Shown: positions 9,479-18,728, counted from the first letter of the stretch. The stretch: 64,000 bases of DNA from an uncultured Clostridia bacterium (GCA_944336125.1 CALVLA010000003.1:62001-126000); one strand, 5' to 3'. Program-made: numbers and translations. Notes: generated by a model not told the origin, from the sequence alone.

Positions 9479-10816
9479 ATGGAAAAAAAACAAAAAAATT
9501 CTCAGCAGGATGAAAAAAAGGTAAAAAAACAGCCTGTCAAAAAACAAAAACAGACAGAAGAAAAACCGGTTGAAAAAAAATCCGCCGTAAAGACAAAACA
9601 GGAAGTCAAAACGACGGAAGAAAAAACCAAACCTGAAGTAAAAACCGAAAAAAGCCAACCTACAAAAAGCGAAATGCCCAAAAAGAAAAAAAGCGGGTTG
9701 TTTAAAGCAGCCATGGCTACTTTTGCGGTTGCCGCTGCGGTTGCTTTGTCAATTTTCGGTATAACCGAGCTGACTAAGGTTTCGCCTGAAAAAGCCGTTT
9801 CGGAAATTACTCAAAACGGAGAAATCAGGTACGGCAAAGTCAACGAGCTTGTTCTTTCATTTGACAAAAACGTTTCGTTTGACAAAGACGGCGACGTAGT
9901 GTGGATTCTTGACGGCAGCGAAGTACAAAGGGGAAGCGTTAAAAACGGCGACTCTTTTGTTTTGAAACATGAGCTTGGCAGCGTAGGTCTTCATGACGTG
10001 CGAGTGGAAGTATGTGACTACCAGAACCTGACGGCGGAAAAAAGAGTGGAGGTTTTGAAACCTCTGCTCATCGTCAAGGCTTCCGACGCCGTCAAAATTT
10101 ACGGTCAGAAAAATCCCGTCGTGAAGTATTCCGTTTCGGGATTTGTCGACGGTGACGGAATGGACGCTGTTTCTCAAACGGTAAATCCCGTGTTTGACGC
10201 CGACGAAACTTCAGGCGTAGGAGAATACTGTATCAAAAAAGATTTTTCCGACGAAAAATATGACGTGACGGTAGAAGGTGGGAAGCTTACCGTACTTCCA
10301 AGACCCGTAGTAGCAAAAGCCGACGCTGTTTCAAAAGTTTATGACGGAACGGCTGACGCAGGCAGCGTAAACCTCCGTGCAGAAGGACTCATCAACGGTG
10401 ACGTTGTAACGTTGACTTACGCTACTGCTTCGTTTGCCGACAAAAACGTAGGGCAAAAAAAGCAGATAACTTTTTCCCAACTTAAACTCACGGGCGAGGC
10501 GGCAAAAAACTATTCTCTTTTAAACAACGTAAAAGCCGAAGGGGAAATTGTTCCCAAAACCATACGTCTTAAAGACGTTAAAGTTAACGACAAAGTTTGC
10601 GACGGCAACACAAACGTAACTTTCAGCTCTCTAGGGATTTTTGACGGTATTGAAGAAAACGACGACGTTCAGATTGCCGACATTAAAGCACATTTCGAGG
10701 ACGAAAATGTCGGAACAAACAAAAACGTAATCGTTGACAGTTGCCTGTTAAAAGGTAAGGACGCACAAAATTATCGTTTGTCAATGCCTGACGGGTTGGT
10801 TGCCAACATTAATTAA
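9479..10816 (+). CDS. Membrane-anchored protein with MBG/YDG repeat domains
   Basis: This is a 445-residue single-pass protein. Residues 1-75 are an extremely Lys/Gln/Glu-rich, probably disordered cytosolic tail. Residues 78-100 form one membrane segment. The outside part holds an Ig-like strand region, an MBG-type repeat ('YGQKNPVVKYSVSGFVDGD') and two YDG-type repeats ('SKVYDGTADAG...', 'NDKVCDGNTNV...'). These repeats are usually found in large adhesins. Here they sit on an anchored protein with no export signal other than the internal membrane helix. GGAGGAAG fixes the start. Function unknown; a cell-surface or envelope-linking role is plausible. Confidence 0.78.
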   Translation: MEKKQKNSQQDEKKVKKQPVKKQKQTEEKPVEKKSAVKTKQEVKTTEEKTKPEVKTEKSQPTKSEMPKKKKSGLFKAAMATFAVAAAVALSIFGITELTKVSPEKAVSEITQNGEIRYGKVNELVLSFDKNVSFDKDGDVVWILDGSEVQRGSVKNGDSFVLKHELGSVGLHDVRVEVCDYQNLTAEKRVEVLKPLLIVKASDAVKIYGQKNPVVKYSVSGFVDGDGMDAVSQTVNPVFDADETSGVGEYCIKKDFSDEKYDVTVEGGKLTVLPRPVVAKADAVSKVYDGTADAGSVNLRAEGLINGDVVTLTYATASFADKNVGQKKQITFSQLKLTGEAAKNYSLLNNVKAEGEIVPKTIRLKDVKVNDKVCDGNTNVTFSSLGIFDGIEENDDVQIADIKAHFEDENVGTNKNVIVDSCLLKGKDAQNYRLSMPDGLVANIN

Positions 10817-10842
10817 GAGCCGATTTTCGGCTCGTTTTTTTT
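10817..10842 (+). terminator. Rho-independent terminator
   Basis: GAGCCGA (10817-10823) pairs with TCGGCTC (10827-10833) around a TTT loop, followed by a run of eight Ts. Confidence 0.85.
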
Positions 10843-10857
10843 GTGAAAAATAGCAAT

Positions 10858-10886
10858 TTGCAAAAATTTGTTTTTTTTGTTATAAT
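10858..10886 (+). promoter_or_regulatory. Promoter of citrate synthase
   Basis: TTGCAA (10858-10863) and TATAAT (10881-10886) are separated by 17 bases. AAAGGAGG follows before the ATG. Confidence 0.75.
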
Positions 10887-10916
10887 ATCCTTCAGTAACA
10901 AAAAAGGAGGTCTGTT

Positions 10917-12284
10917 ATGTCCAAAAATCCCTATTCGAAGTTGACCCCTTATATCGAAAATCTTTCTAAAAAATGTCTCGACTGCTATCAGATCGCTCCC
11001 GAAAATTACGTTAAATACGACGTTAAAAGAGGACTAAGAGACGTTGACGGAAAAGGCGTCCTCGCAGGACTTACGAATATTTCCGAAATTAAATCTTTCG
11101 AAATATTTGACGGTAAACCTCGTCCGTGTCAGGGCGAACTTTGTTACCGCGGCATCGACGTAAAAAAAATAGTCAAAGGTTTTGTTTCGGAAAACCGCTT
11201 TGGTTTTGAAGCGGTGTGCTATTTGCTTTTGTTCGGCGACCTTCCTAACAAAAAGGAACTTGATGATTTTTGCAAACAGCTTGGCAGCTTCCGCGACTTG
11301 CCTCACAATTTTGTGGAAGACGTTATTTTGAAAGCTCCGCCTGCCGATATGATGAATACTCTTGCCAGATGCGTTTTGACAATGTATTCATACGATGACA
11401 ACCCTGACGATACTTCAATCGCAAACGTTGTCAGACAATGTATGTCGCTTATTGCGACTTTTCCGCTGTTTTCTGTTTACGGCTATCATGCCTACTGCTA
11501 CGACAGGGGAAACAGCAGCTTGTACATACACGCTCCGCAACCGCATCTTTCTACCGCGGAAAATATTTTGTATCTTCTTCGTCCCGACAAAAAATATACC
11601 GACCTTGAAGCGCACATTCTCGACATAGCTCTCGTACTTCACGCAGAACACGGCGGCGGCAACAACTCGACTTTTACTACCCACGTAGTAAGTTCGTCGG
11701 GCACCGACACGTATTCCGCTATCGCGGCGGCATTGGGTTCGCTCAAAGGACCTAAGCACGGCGGTGCTAACATCAAAGTCGTGCAGATGTTTAACGACAT
11801 GAAGGAAAACATCGACAACTGGGAAGATGAAAAGCAAGTCGCCGATTATCTCAGAAAATTGCTTAAAAAAGAGGCGTTTGACAAAAAGGGACTTATTTAC
11901 GGTATGGGACACGCCGTATATTCTCTCTCTGACCCGAGGGCTGACATTTTCAGAAGCTTCGTTCAGAAACTGTCCGAAGCAAAAGGCAGGATGAAAGAGT
12001 TCGGTCTCTATTCGCTTGTTGAAAAACTCGCGCCTAAAATCATTGCCGACGAAAGACGCATTTACAAAGGCGTCAGCTGCAACGTCGACTTTTACAGCGG
12101 CTTTGTTTACAGCATGCTGGATTTGCCGCCTGAGCTTTACACTCCGCTTTTCGCAACTGCAAGAATCGCCGGCTGGTCGGCTCACCGCCTCGAAGAACTT
12201 ATCAACGGCGGAAAAATCATTCGTCCTGCTTACGAAAGCATTTGTCCGAGAAGAGAGTACATACCTCTTGACCAAAGAAAGTAA
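10917..12284 (+). CDS. gltA: Citrate synthase
   Basis: This enzyme condenses oxaloacetate with acetyl-CoA to citrate. The 455-residue protein has the family's key segments: 'HAEHGGGNNSTFTTHVVSS' around the first catalytic His, 'GPKHGGANIKVVQMF' and 'GMGHAVYSLSDPRADIF' with the second His. It is longer than the roughly 430-residue Gram-negative enzyme because of an extended N-terminal part. No other TCA-cycle gene is nearby, so in this probable fermenter it more likely feeds 2-oxoglutarate and glutamate synthesis than a full cycle. Strong Shine-Dalgarno sequence, own promoter and terminator. Confidence 0.94.
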   Translation: MSKNPYSKLTPYIENLSKKCLDCYQIAPENYVKYDVKRGLRDVDGKGVLAGLTNISEIKSFEIFDGKPRPCQGELCYRGIDVKKIVKGFVSENRFGFEAVCYLLLFGDLPNKKELDDFCKQLGSFRDLPHNFVEDVILKAPPADMMNTLARCVLTMYSYDDNPDDTSIANVVRQCMSLIATFPLFSVYGYHAYCYDRGNSSLYIHAPQPHLSTAENILYLLRPDKKYTDLEAHILDIALVLHAEHGGGNNSTFTTHVVSSSGTDTYSAIAAALGSLKGPKHGGANIKVVQMFNDMKENIDNWEDEKQVADYLRKLLKKEAFDKKGLIYGMGHAVYSLSDPRADIFRSFVQKLSEAKGRMKEFGLYSLVEKLAPKIIADERRIYKGVSCNVDFYSGFVYSMLDLPPELYTPLFATARIAGWSAHRLEELINGGKIIRPAYESICPRREYIPLDQRK

Positions 12285-12288
12285 ATTA

Positions 12289-12318
12289 AAAAGCGTTGCT
12301 TATGCAACGCTTTTGTTT
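12289..12318. terminator. Bidirectional terminator
   Basis: AAAAGCGTTGC (12289-12299) pairs with GCAACGCTTTT (12304-12314) between the converging citrate synthase and upp genes. Confidence 0.85.
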
Positions 12319-12319
12319 T

Positions 12320-12952
12320 TTATTTTGTGCCGAACAGCCTGTTGCCCGCATCTCCCATTCCCGGAAGAATGTAACCGTTTTCGTTAAGGCATCTGTCTAT
12401 GTGCGCGATGTATATCTGCACGTCAGGGTGTTCCTTTTCGACTTTCTCGACACCGACAGGCGCGCCGAGTATCGACATGAGTTTAATTTTTTTGCATCCT
12501 TTTTCCTTCAAAATGCTTATCGCCTCGCAGGCAGAACCGCCTGTGGCAAGCATCGGGTCAAGAAGTATGCAGGTTTTTTCGGTTATGTTTTCAGGAAGTT
12601 TGCAGTAGTATTCCTTAGGTTCCAACGTGTCGTGATCGCGATATAATCCGATATGTCCCACTTTTGCCGTAGGAAGAAGAGCAAGCACTCCGTTAACCAT
12701 TCCAAGCCCCGCGCGCAGTATCGGCAATACTGCTACCGAGTTGTCTTTTACCAAGCGCTGCTTTACAGGCTCGAGAGGGGTGACGATTTCTTTCTCCACC
12801 GTATCGATGTCTTTAAGCGCTTCGTATGCCATAAGCATGGATATCTCTTCAATCAATTCGCGAAATTGTTTAGTGTCGGTATTGACGTCTCTTAGCAACG
12901 CTATTTTGTGTTCTATCAGCGGATGATCGCAAATTATTGTTTTCGTTTTCAT
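12320..12952 (-). CDS. upp: Uracil phosphoribosyltransferase
   Basis: Upp salvages uracil to UMP with PRPP. The 210-residue length is standard. Visible motifs are 'ILRAGLGMVNG', the PRPP-binding loop 'LLDPMLATGGSA' and the uracil-site ending 'GYILPGMGDAGNRLFGT'. AAGGAG precedes the ATG. It is a lone gene on the minus strand with its own promoter; I see no PyrR-type attenuator upstream. Confidence 0.97.
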   Translation of the reverse strand: MKTKTIICDHPLIEHKIALLRDVNTDTKQFRELIEEISMLMAYEALKDIDTVEKEIVTPLEPVKQRLVKDNSVAVLPILRAGLGMVNGVLALLPTAKVGHIGLYRDHDTLEPKEYYCKLPENITEKTCILLDPMLATGGSACEAISILKEKGCKKIKLMSILGAPVGVEKVEKEHPDVQIYIAHIDRCLNENGYILPGMGDAGNRLFGTK

Positions 12953-12994
12953 GTCGTCTCCTTAATTTTATTTCTTATGCGGTGTATATTAGTT

Positions 12995-13023
12995 ATTTTA
13001 CAATACGCCGAAAAAAATTTCAA
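12995..13023 (-). promoter_or_regulatory. Promoter of upp
   Basis: On the minus strand, TTGAAA (13018-13023) and TAAAAT (12995-13000) are separated by 17 bases, about 42 bases before the start codon. Confidence 0.65.
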
Positions 13024-13059
13024 TACGCAAGCCGATTTTTATGCCATACTTTTAACTGT

Positions 13060-13089
13060 TTTACATTTTTAAGCCTTTTATGTTACAAT
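13060..13089 (+). promoter_or_regulatory. Promoter of the deaminase/radical SAM operon
   Basis: TTTACA (13060-13065) and TACAAT (13084-13089) are separated by 18 bases; AAGGAG then precedes the ATG at 13115. Confidence 0.7.
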
Positions 13090-13114
13090 CATTGCGTATT
13101 TTTAAGGAGTTTTT

Positions 13115-14401
13115 ATGACTGTAAGATTTTTTAACGCTTACGTGCTTACCTTTGACGACAACAACACTGCTTTTAACGGCGAAGTTTGGGTTGAAAACGA
13201 CAAAATCGTTTATGCGGGGTTGCCTAAAAAAACAAACTTGTCTTTCGACAGGGAGATTGACCTTAACGGCAACATACTTATGCCGGGGTTTAAAAACTGT
13301 CATACCCATTCGCCCATGACTCTTTTCAGGAGCTATGCCGACGACTTGCCTCTCGACAAATGGCTTTTTGAAAAAATTTTTCCGCTTGAAGATAAGCTTT
13401 GCGGTGAAGACGTTTACTGGGGGACCCTGCTTGCCGTTTTGGAATATCTTTCGGGAGGCACTACTGCCGTTGCGGACATGTATTTTCTTGACGATTGGGT
13501 CATTAAAGCAATGGCGGACGGGGGTATGCGCTGCGTTTTCGTAAAAGGAATGAGCGACCTCGGCAAAAACACTCAAAAGGTGCTTGACGAATGCGAAAGT
13601 ATGTTCAACAAGCATAACGGAAAAAATCCGCTCATAAAATACGCACTCGGAGTGCATGCGGAATACACCGTGTCTCGTGATTTACTTGACGGGGCTGCGG
13701 CTTTGTCCAAAAAATATTGTGCTCCTGTTTCTATTCACCTTTCCGAAAGCAAAAAGGAAGTGGCGGACTGCAAGGAAAAATACGGGCGCACTCCTCCTTT
13801 TGAAATAGCAAGTCACGGCGTGTTTGACAACGGCGGAATGGCATATCATTGCGTTCACATAGACGAAAAAGACGCGGAACTTCTGAAAAGCAAAAACGTG
13901 TCGGTAGTCATCAACCCCGCAAGCAACCTTAAACTTGCAAACGGCATTGCTCCTTTGCAAATGATGATTGACAAGGGCATTAACGTTGCGATAGGTACCG
14001 ACGGGGCGGCAAGCAACAACGCGCTTGATATGTTCAGGGAAATGTATCTTGCGTCTGTTTTGCAAAAAGCGGCAACAGGAAAACCTGAGGCGTTACCTGC
14101 CGAAACCATACTGAAAATGGCGGTTAAAAACGGCGCGTATGCAATGGGGTTTGACGATTGCGACTGTATCGCAGAGGGAAAGCATGCTGACCTTATTGCG
14201 GTAGATATCAAAAAACCAAACATGCAGCCTATTGCAAACCTTCAAAAAAGCCTTGTTTTTTCAGCAGGCAAAAGCAACGTTTTCCTGACTATGATAGGGG
14301 GAAAAATACTTTATGAAAACGGAAAGTTTTTCATGGGTATCGATGAGAACACCGTTTACGCAAAATGCAACGAAATCGTAAGGCGCATCGTAAATGAGTA
14401 A
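13115..14401 (+). CDS. Amidohydrolase, MTA/SAH deaminase type
   Basis: This is a 428-residue cytosolic metal-dependent hydrolase of the TRZ/ATZ/MtaD group, which deaminates 5'-methylthioadenosine, S-adenosylhomocysteine or related adenosines. Metal ligands are visible: 'NCHTHSPM' (HxH), 'GVHAEYTVS' (His), 'YHCVHIDEKD' (His) and 'IGTDGAASNN' (Asp). 'HLSESKKEV' carries the proton-shuttling Glu. The gene overlaps by eight bases the downstream radical SAM gene. Radical SAM enzymes release 5'-deoxyadenosine, so this enzyme could recycle that by-product; this is inference. The exact substrate cannot be told from sequence. Confidence 0.85.
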   Translation: MTVRFFNAYVLTFDDNNTAFNGEVWVENDKIVYAGLPKKTNLSFDREIDLNGNILMPGFKNCHTHSPMTLFRSYADDLPLDKWLFEKIFPLEDKLCGEDVYWGTLLAVLEYLSGGTTAVADMYFLDDWVIKAMADGGMRCVFVKGMSDLGKNTQKVLDECESMFNKHNGKNPLIKYALGVHAEYTVSRDLLDGAAALSKKYCAPVSIHLSESKKEVADCKEKYGRTPPFEIASHGVFDNGGMAYHCVHIDEKDAELLKSKNVSVVINPASNLKLANGIAPLQMMIDKGINVAIGTDGAASNNALDMFREMYLASVLQKAATGKPEALPAETILKMAVKNGAYAMGFDDCDCIAEGKHADLIAVDIKKPNMQPIANLQKSLVFSAGKSNVFLTMIGGKILYENGKFFMGIDENTVYAKCNEIVRRIVNE

Positions 14402-15284
14402 TAAGTTTTGCAAAATGTGTCCGCGCGGCTGCCGCATTGACAGAACTTTGGACAAAGGGTTTTGCGGGGCCGGCGACAAAATAAAAGCGGCAAAGGCAAT
14501 GCTGCACATGTGGGAAGAACCTTATATTTCCGGCACAAATGGTAGCGGAACAATTTTCTTTTCACACTGCAACCTCAAATGCGTGTTTTGTCAAAATTAT
14601 GAAATTTCCCATCTCGGAAAAGGCATTGAAATTTCTTCCGACAACCTTTATGACATTATGAAGGGGCTGGAACAAAAGGGAGCGCACAACATAAATCTGG
14701 TGACGCCTACTCATTTTTGGGATTACATTTTGCCTGCTTTGGAAAAATTTAAAAAGACAAGCGACCTGCCCGTTGTTTGCAACACGGGGGGATATGAAGC
14801 CGTTGAAACTCTTAAAAAAGCCGAAGGGCTTGTCGATGTGTATTTGCCCGACATAAAGTACTTTGACGAAAGAATTTCAATGAAATATTCTGCTGCGGAA
14901 AATTATTTTTCAATTGCATCGGCAGCTCTTTTTGAGATGAAACGCCAGCAGCCAAACGATGTTTTTTTTGACGGATTGCTTAAAAAAGGCGTTTCGGTAA
15001 GACACTTGGTTTTGCCTACGCTTGTTGACCAAACGGTTAAAATTTTGCGTTTTTTGGCAGAAAATTTCGGGAGTAAAATTTTGCTTTCGCTGATGTCGCA
15101 GTATCAGCCTTTTTACAGGGCGGGAGAATTTAAGGAAATAAACAGAAAAATTACTCAAAGAGAATACGACAGAGTGTTGTACGCTGTTGAGGAACTGGGT
15201 TTTGAAAACGTACTTGTTCAAAAATTTGATTCCGCGGACGAAAAATACGTGCCGATTTTCGACTTTGAGGGGCTTGATTTTTAG
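14394..15284 (+). CDS. Radical SAM protein, PflX-like (COG1313 type)
   Basis: This is a 296-residue Fe-S protein related to pyruvate formate-lyase activating enzymes. The SAM cluster motif is CNLKCVFC (CxxxCxxC) at about residues 60-67. An N-terminal cysteine set ('CKMCPRGCR', 'GFCGAG') suggests an additional metal or cluster site, as in the PflX group. 'YLPDIKYFD' matches the barrel strand of these proteins. The target is unknown; no glycyl-radical enzyme is encoded in this window. The start codon lies inside the end of the amidohydrolase gene, so translation is coupled. Confidence 0.82.
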   Translation: MSNKFCKMCPRGCRIDRTLDKGFCGAGDKIKAAKAMLHMWEEPYISGTNGSGTIFFSHCNLKCVFCQNYEISHLGKGIEISSDNLYDIMKGLEQKGAHNINLVTPTHFWDYILPALEKFKKTSDLPVVCNTGGYEAVETLKKAEGLVDVYLPDIKYFDERISMKYSAAENYFSIASAALFEMKRQQPNDVFFDGLLKKGVSVRHLVLPTLVDQTVKILRFLAENFGSKILLSLMSQYQPFYRAGEFKEINRKITQREYDRVLYAVEELGFENVLVQKFDSADEKYVPIFDFEGLDF

Positions 15285-15294
15285 GAGGTATTTT

Positions 15295-15909
15295 TTGGAA
15301 AAACAAAAAGCAACGTTTAAAGACCTGATGATTATGTTTTGGACCTTTTTTAAAATCGGCCTTTTTACTTTTGGCGGCGGTTATGCGATGATTACCATAA
15401 TCGAAAAGGAAATCGTTCAAAAACACAGGTGGATTGAAGAGGAAACTCTTTCCGACATGATTGCCGTGGCGGAAGCTACCCCGGGACCTATTGCCGTCAA
15501 CATGGCAACGTTTGTGGGCTATAAAAAAGGACGAATATTGGGCGCGTTTTTTGCTACATTGAGCATCGTATTGCCGTCCTTTATCATTATTATCCTCGTG
15601 TCGATATTTTTGTCTTTCGTCAGCGGAAACATTTGGGTTGAAAGCGCTTTCAAGGGTATCCGCGCGGGGGTAGTGGCTCTTGTCATTCATGCGGGAATCA
15701 AAATGACCAAGCAGTTTGAAAAAACCGTCGTTACGGTACTCGTTATGCTGTTGGCTTTCGGACTTGCCACCTTTGTCGACGTTGACGTGGTTTGGATTAT
15801 TTTGGCGGGCGGAGTGTTCGGCGTCGTTTACCAGACTGTTTTGTCAAAAAGAAAGTCGCAGGAACTTGAAAAATCCTCCGACGAAAAAACAGAGGAGGAC
15901 AAAAAATGA
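15295..15909 (+). CDS. Chromate transporter family protein, first half
   Basis: This is a 204-residue membrane protein with one CHR domain, 5-6 hydrophobic segments and the motifs 'FGGGYAMI', 'EATPGPIAVN' and 'ATFVGY'. Many Firmicutes encode the two CHR halves as separate adjacent genes, as here. The start is a TTG at 15295, chosen because AGGAGG (15283-15288) sits six bases upstream and overlaps the previous stop codon; reading further upstream would extend into the radical SAM gene. The stop overlaps the next start by four bases. Substrate may be chromate or another oxyanion; it is not provable here. Confidence 0.87.
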   Translation: MEKQKATFKDLMIMFWTFFKIGLFTFGGGYAMITIIEKEIVQKHRWIEEETLSDMIAVAEATPGPIAVNMATFVGYKKGRILGAFFATLSIVLPSFIIIILVSIFLSFVSGNIWVESAFKGIRAGVVALVIHAGIKMTKQFEKTVVTVLVMLLAFGLATFVDVDVVWIILAGGVFGVVYQTVLSKRKSQELEKSSDEKTEEDKK

Positions 15910-16502
15910 TTTTGCTTCAACTGTTTTTGACATTCCTTAAAATAGGACTTTTCACCATAGGCGGCGGTTATGCGATGATTCCTATGATGAGGGACGAAAT
16001 TGTTTTGAACTACGCATGGATTACCGAGGAGCAATTCGTAAACTTTATCGGCATTGCTGAGTCAACTCCCGGTCCCTTTGCGATAAACATAGCAACCTTT
16101 GTCGGTTACAGTCAGTACGGAGTTCTTGGCGCCTTTTGCTCGACTTTCGGCGTGGTATTTCCGTCTTTCTTAATTATTCTCGTAATCGCAAAGCTGTTTG
16201 TTAAATTCAGCGAAAACAAAATAGTAAAAAGCGTGTTTTGGGGCTTTAAACCTGTTGTGGCAGGTTTGATTACGTCGGCTGCCTTCACGCTTACGGTATC
16301 GGCAATCTTCCCTAACATATCGTTTGAAACGCTTACCTTCGATTTCAGCGGTTTCGAAATTTTCTCCTTTGTCATTTTTGCTATAATTTTTGTATTGTCT
16401 ATGATAAAATTCAAAGGGAAAAAACTTCATCCGTTTGTTCTTATTTTCGGTTCCGCGGCGCTTGGCGTTGTGTTTTTCGGCGTGGTTCCTCAGTTTTTAT
16501 GA
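15906..16502 (+). CDS. Chromate transporter family protein, second half
   Basis: This is a 198-residue partner of the preceding gene, with the same CHR signature ('TIGGGYAMIPMM', 'ESTPGPFAIN', 'ATFVGY') and several membrane helices. The ATGA overlap with the upstream gene implies coupled translation and equal amounts, consistent with a heterodimeric transporter built from two half-size proteins. A gene for an unknown membrane protein follows after 13 bases. Confidence 0.87.
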   Translation: MILLQLFLTFLKIGLFTIGGGYAMIPMMRDEIVLNYAWITEEQFVNFIGIAESTPGPFAINIATFVGYSQYGVLGAFCSTFGVVFPSFLIILVIAKLFVKFSENKIVKSVFWGFKPVVAGLITSAAFTLTVSAIFPNISFETLTFDFSGFEIFSFVIFAIIFVLSMIKFKGKKLHPFVLIFGSAALGVVFFGVVPQFL

Positions 16503-16515
16503 TTAAGGAGTATTT

Positions 16516-17154
16516 ATGGACAAAAAGAAATTTATCATAGGATCTCTTTTGAGATCTGTTCCGTTTTTAATTTTGCTTGTAGTGACTTTGGTCATGAAGT
16601 TTTCGGGGTACGCGGCTGACGATTGGTGGGGCTGGTATCTCATGTACCTATTGATTTTTGCGGCTCTCATTTATTTCGGACTGTTTTTCGTGCGCAACGG
16701 CAAGGCCTTGGTAATTGAAAGTGTCATGGAAAAAATGAGATTTAATTCGTCAAAAGCCTTTTTGGAAAAATGGGACGCAGAGGGATACGACAAACAAAGC
16801 GTTTTGAATTACGTTTATCAAAGCGAGCATGACATGGACACTACCATGGCTTTTCATGAAAACGACGTAACCGTAAAAAGAGTAGTGCGTGACATGAACG
16901 GTGACGTTACCGGTGAAACGGAAGAAAAAACCTATGTCTACTCCGACGTAAAATCCTTGGCGGTAGTTGACATAGAGGGGATGGGAAGTGTTCACATTGA
17001 ATTTGAATTTTCTGACGGACAAAGCACTTTCGCTTATTTTGACGTAGATCTTGCAAAGTTTATGACTGAAAAAACAGGACTTGAACTTAAAAACATTTTG
17101 CAGCTGCAAAACCACGCGCGACAGCTCGTCGAAAGCAAAACTAAAAACAAATAA
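16516..17154 (+). CDS. Membrane protein of unknown function
   Basis: This is a 212-residue protein with two membrane helices near the N-terminus (about 10-28 and 38-58), the second following 'DDWWGWYLMYLL'. The soluble C-terminal half is acidic and beta-rich with repeated 'V..DMNGDVTGETEEKTYVYSDV' strands. I recognise no family. AAGGAG precedes the ATG. It is the last gene of the deaminase-radical SAM-chromate transporter run and is followed by a strong terminator. Confidence 0.7.
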   Translation: MDKKKFIIGSLLRSVPFLILLVVTLVMKFSGYAADDWWGWYLMYLLIFAALIYFGLFFVRNGKALVIESVMEKMRFNSSKAFLEKWDAEGYDKQSVLNYVYQSEHDMDTTMAFHENDVTVKRVVRDMNGDVTGETEEKTYVYSDVKSLAVVDIEGMGSVHIEFEFSDGQSTFAYFDVDLAKFMTEKTGLELKNILQLQNHARQLVESKTKNK

Positions 17155-17157
17155 ACA

Positions 17158-17192
17158 AAAAGGGCCGCGGCCGAGACCGCGGACCCTTTTTT
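17158..17192. terminator. Bidirectional GC-rich terminator
   Basis: AGGGCCGCGG (from 17161) pairs with CCGCGGACCCT, with one bulged base, flanked by A and T runs. It separates converging transcripts. Confidence 0.85.
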
Positions 17193-17210
17193 TAATGAAA
17201 AAGTTTTGGG

Positions 17211-17960
17211 CTAAATATGTTTGACTTTAGACAAAAATTCTTTAAGGCGAGGGGACTTCGGATTGTCGAAAAATTCGTCAGGCGTGTTTTGTTCTTCCAC
17301 GACGCCTTCGTCCATAAACATTACGCGAGTGGCTACCCGTTTTGCAAAGGACATTTCGTGAGTGACGACTATCATTGTCATACCCGTTTCGGCAAGTGCC
17401 TGCATTACGTTCAAAACTTCGCCTACCATTTCAGGGTCAAGCGCGCTTGTAGGTTCGTCGAAAAGTATTACTTCCGGCTCCATGTTGAGAGCGCGTACTA
17501 TTGCGACCCTTTGTTTTTGTCCGCCTGAAAGTTTGTTCGGGTACTCGTTTGCTTTTTCCACCAAATCAACCTTCTTTAAAAGTTCCAGCGCGTCCGCCTC
17601 CGCTTGTTCCTTTGTTTTAAGCTTAAGCTGAACAGGAGCGAGCGTCATATTTTGCATGACAGTCAAATGGGGGAACAGGTTGAAGTGCTGAAACACCATA
17701 CCCATTTTTTGCCTTACTTTTGTTATGTCGGTATTTTTATCAGTCAAGTCTACGTCGTTAAAATAGATATGTCCCTTTGTAGGAATTTCCATAAAGTTCA
17801 GACATCTCAAAAAGGTGCTTTTTCCGCTTCCCGAAGGACCTACGATAACGATTTTTTCGCCTTTATAGATGTTTTCGTTTATGCCTTTGAGAACATGAAG
17901 CTCACCGAAGTTTTTTTCAAGATTTTCGATTTTTAAAATCGGTTTTTTAGCGTTGTCCAC
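17211..17960 (-). CDS. Polar amino-acid ABC transporter ATPase
   Basis: This is a 249-residue ATPase of the GlnQ/HisP type. It has Walker [10 protein letters not shown] near residue 40, a Q-loop, the signature LSGGQKQR, Walker B with '[14 protein letters not shown]' and a switch His in 'VVTHEM'. It energises import of an amino acid. The start is a GTG at 17960, chosen for GGAGG upstream. It overlaps the end of the permease gene by 14 bases, so it is translated from the same mRNA. Third gene of a binding protein-permease-ATPase operon. Confidence 0.94.
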   Translation of the reverse strand: MDNAKKPILKIENLEKNFGELHVLKGINENIYKGEKIVIVGPSGSGKSTFLRCLNFMEIPTKGHIYFNDVDLTDKNTDITKVRQKMGMVFQHFNLFPHLTVMQNMTLAPVQLKLKTKEQAEADALELLKKVDLVEKANEYPNKLSGGQKQRVAIVRALNMEPEVILFDEPTSALDPEMVGEVLNVMQALAETGMTMIVVTHEMSFAKRVATRVMFMDEGVVEEQNTPDEFFDNPKSPRLKEFLSKVKHI

Positions 17961-18648
17961 GTGCGAGCCTCCTTTCTACTTTTCTTAAAATTAACGTAAG
18001 TATTGTTATCAAAAGCAAATAAATAATTGCAGATATTATAAGCGGCACAAATGCGTCAAGCGTTCTCGATTGGATTTTGTATGCTGCGAAAGTTATGTCG
18101 AGAATTGCTATGTAACCCATAACCGAAGTTTCCTTTACAAGTGCGATAAATTCATTGCAAAGGGCAGGTAACGAGGTTTTTAATCCTTGAGGCACGATAA
18201 TTTTTGCCATTGTCTGTTTCGCGTTTAATCCGAGACTCAATCCTGCTTCGAGCTGTCCGTGGTCTACGGCTTCAAGGCCGCCGCGGAATAGTTCTGCAAC
18301 GTATGCGGCAGAGTTAAGTCCGAAAGTAATGATTGCGACTATAATTCCGTTAGGTATGAAAACGAGTACTACAAAGTACATTATCATAAGCTGCAAAACG
18401 ACAGGGGTTCCGCGGATAATATATATGTAGGCGTCGCAAATCGCTTTTAAAATTTTTAATCTTCCGAATTTTTTGTTTACGTAAAGTACAAGTGCTATAA
18501 GTAATCCCAGTATCAACCCTACGATTATTGCGCCGAGTGACGTGAGTATTGTATTGAAAAAACCTTCGATATAATACTTATACCTATCGTCTTTTATCAG
18601 CGTGTCGTAAAGCTGTTCGCCAAGGGTTTTTGCAAGAAACATATTCAT
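17947..18648 (-). CDS. Polar amino-acid ABC transporter permease
   Basis: This is a 233-residue inner-membrane subunit of the HisM/GlnP family with about five helices. The EAA-type loop is visible as '[28 protein letters not shown]'-like sequence at about residues 135-160, and '[20 protein letters not shown]' marks an early helix. It presumably works as a homodimer with the adjacent ATPase. It is separated from the binding-protein gene by about 80 bases containing a stable hairpin. Confidence 0.93.
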   Translation of the reverse strand: MNMFLAKTLGEQLYDTLIKDDRYKYYIEGFFNTILTSLGAIIVGLILGLLIALVLYVNKKFGRLKILKAICDAYIYIIRGTPVVLQLMIMYFVVLVFIPNGIIVAIITFGLNSAAYVAELFRGGLEAVDHGQLEAGLSLGLNAKQTMAKIIVPQGLKTSLPALCNEFIALVKETSVMGYIAILDITFAAYKIQSRTLDAFVPLIISAIIYLLLITILTLILRKVERRLARGQR

Positions 18649-18675
18649 TGTTTTTTTCCTCTTTAAACGACATAA

Positions 18676-18699
18676 ACAGGACGGGGCAACCCATCCTGT
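18676..18699 (-). other. Intercistronic hairpin between binding-protein and permease genes
   Basis: ACAGGA and TCCTGT arms (18676-18681 and 18694-18699) extend by GGG/CCC pairs across one mismatch. There is no T-run, so it is more likely an mRNA-processing or stability element giving more binding protein than permease; that role is inferred. Confidence 0.5.
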
Positions 18700-18728
18700 A
18701 TTTTAATGCCGACATATTAAACTTGAAA

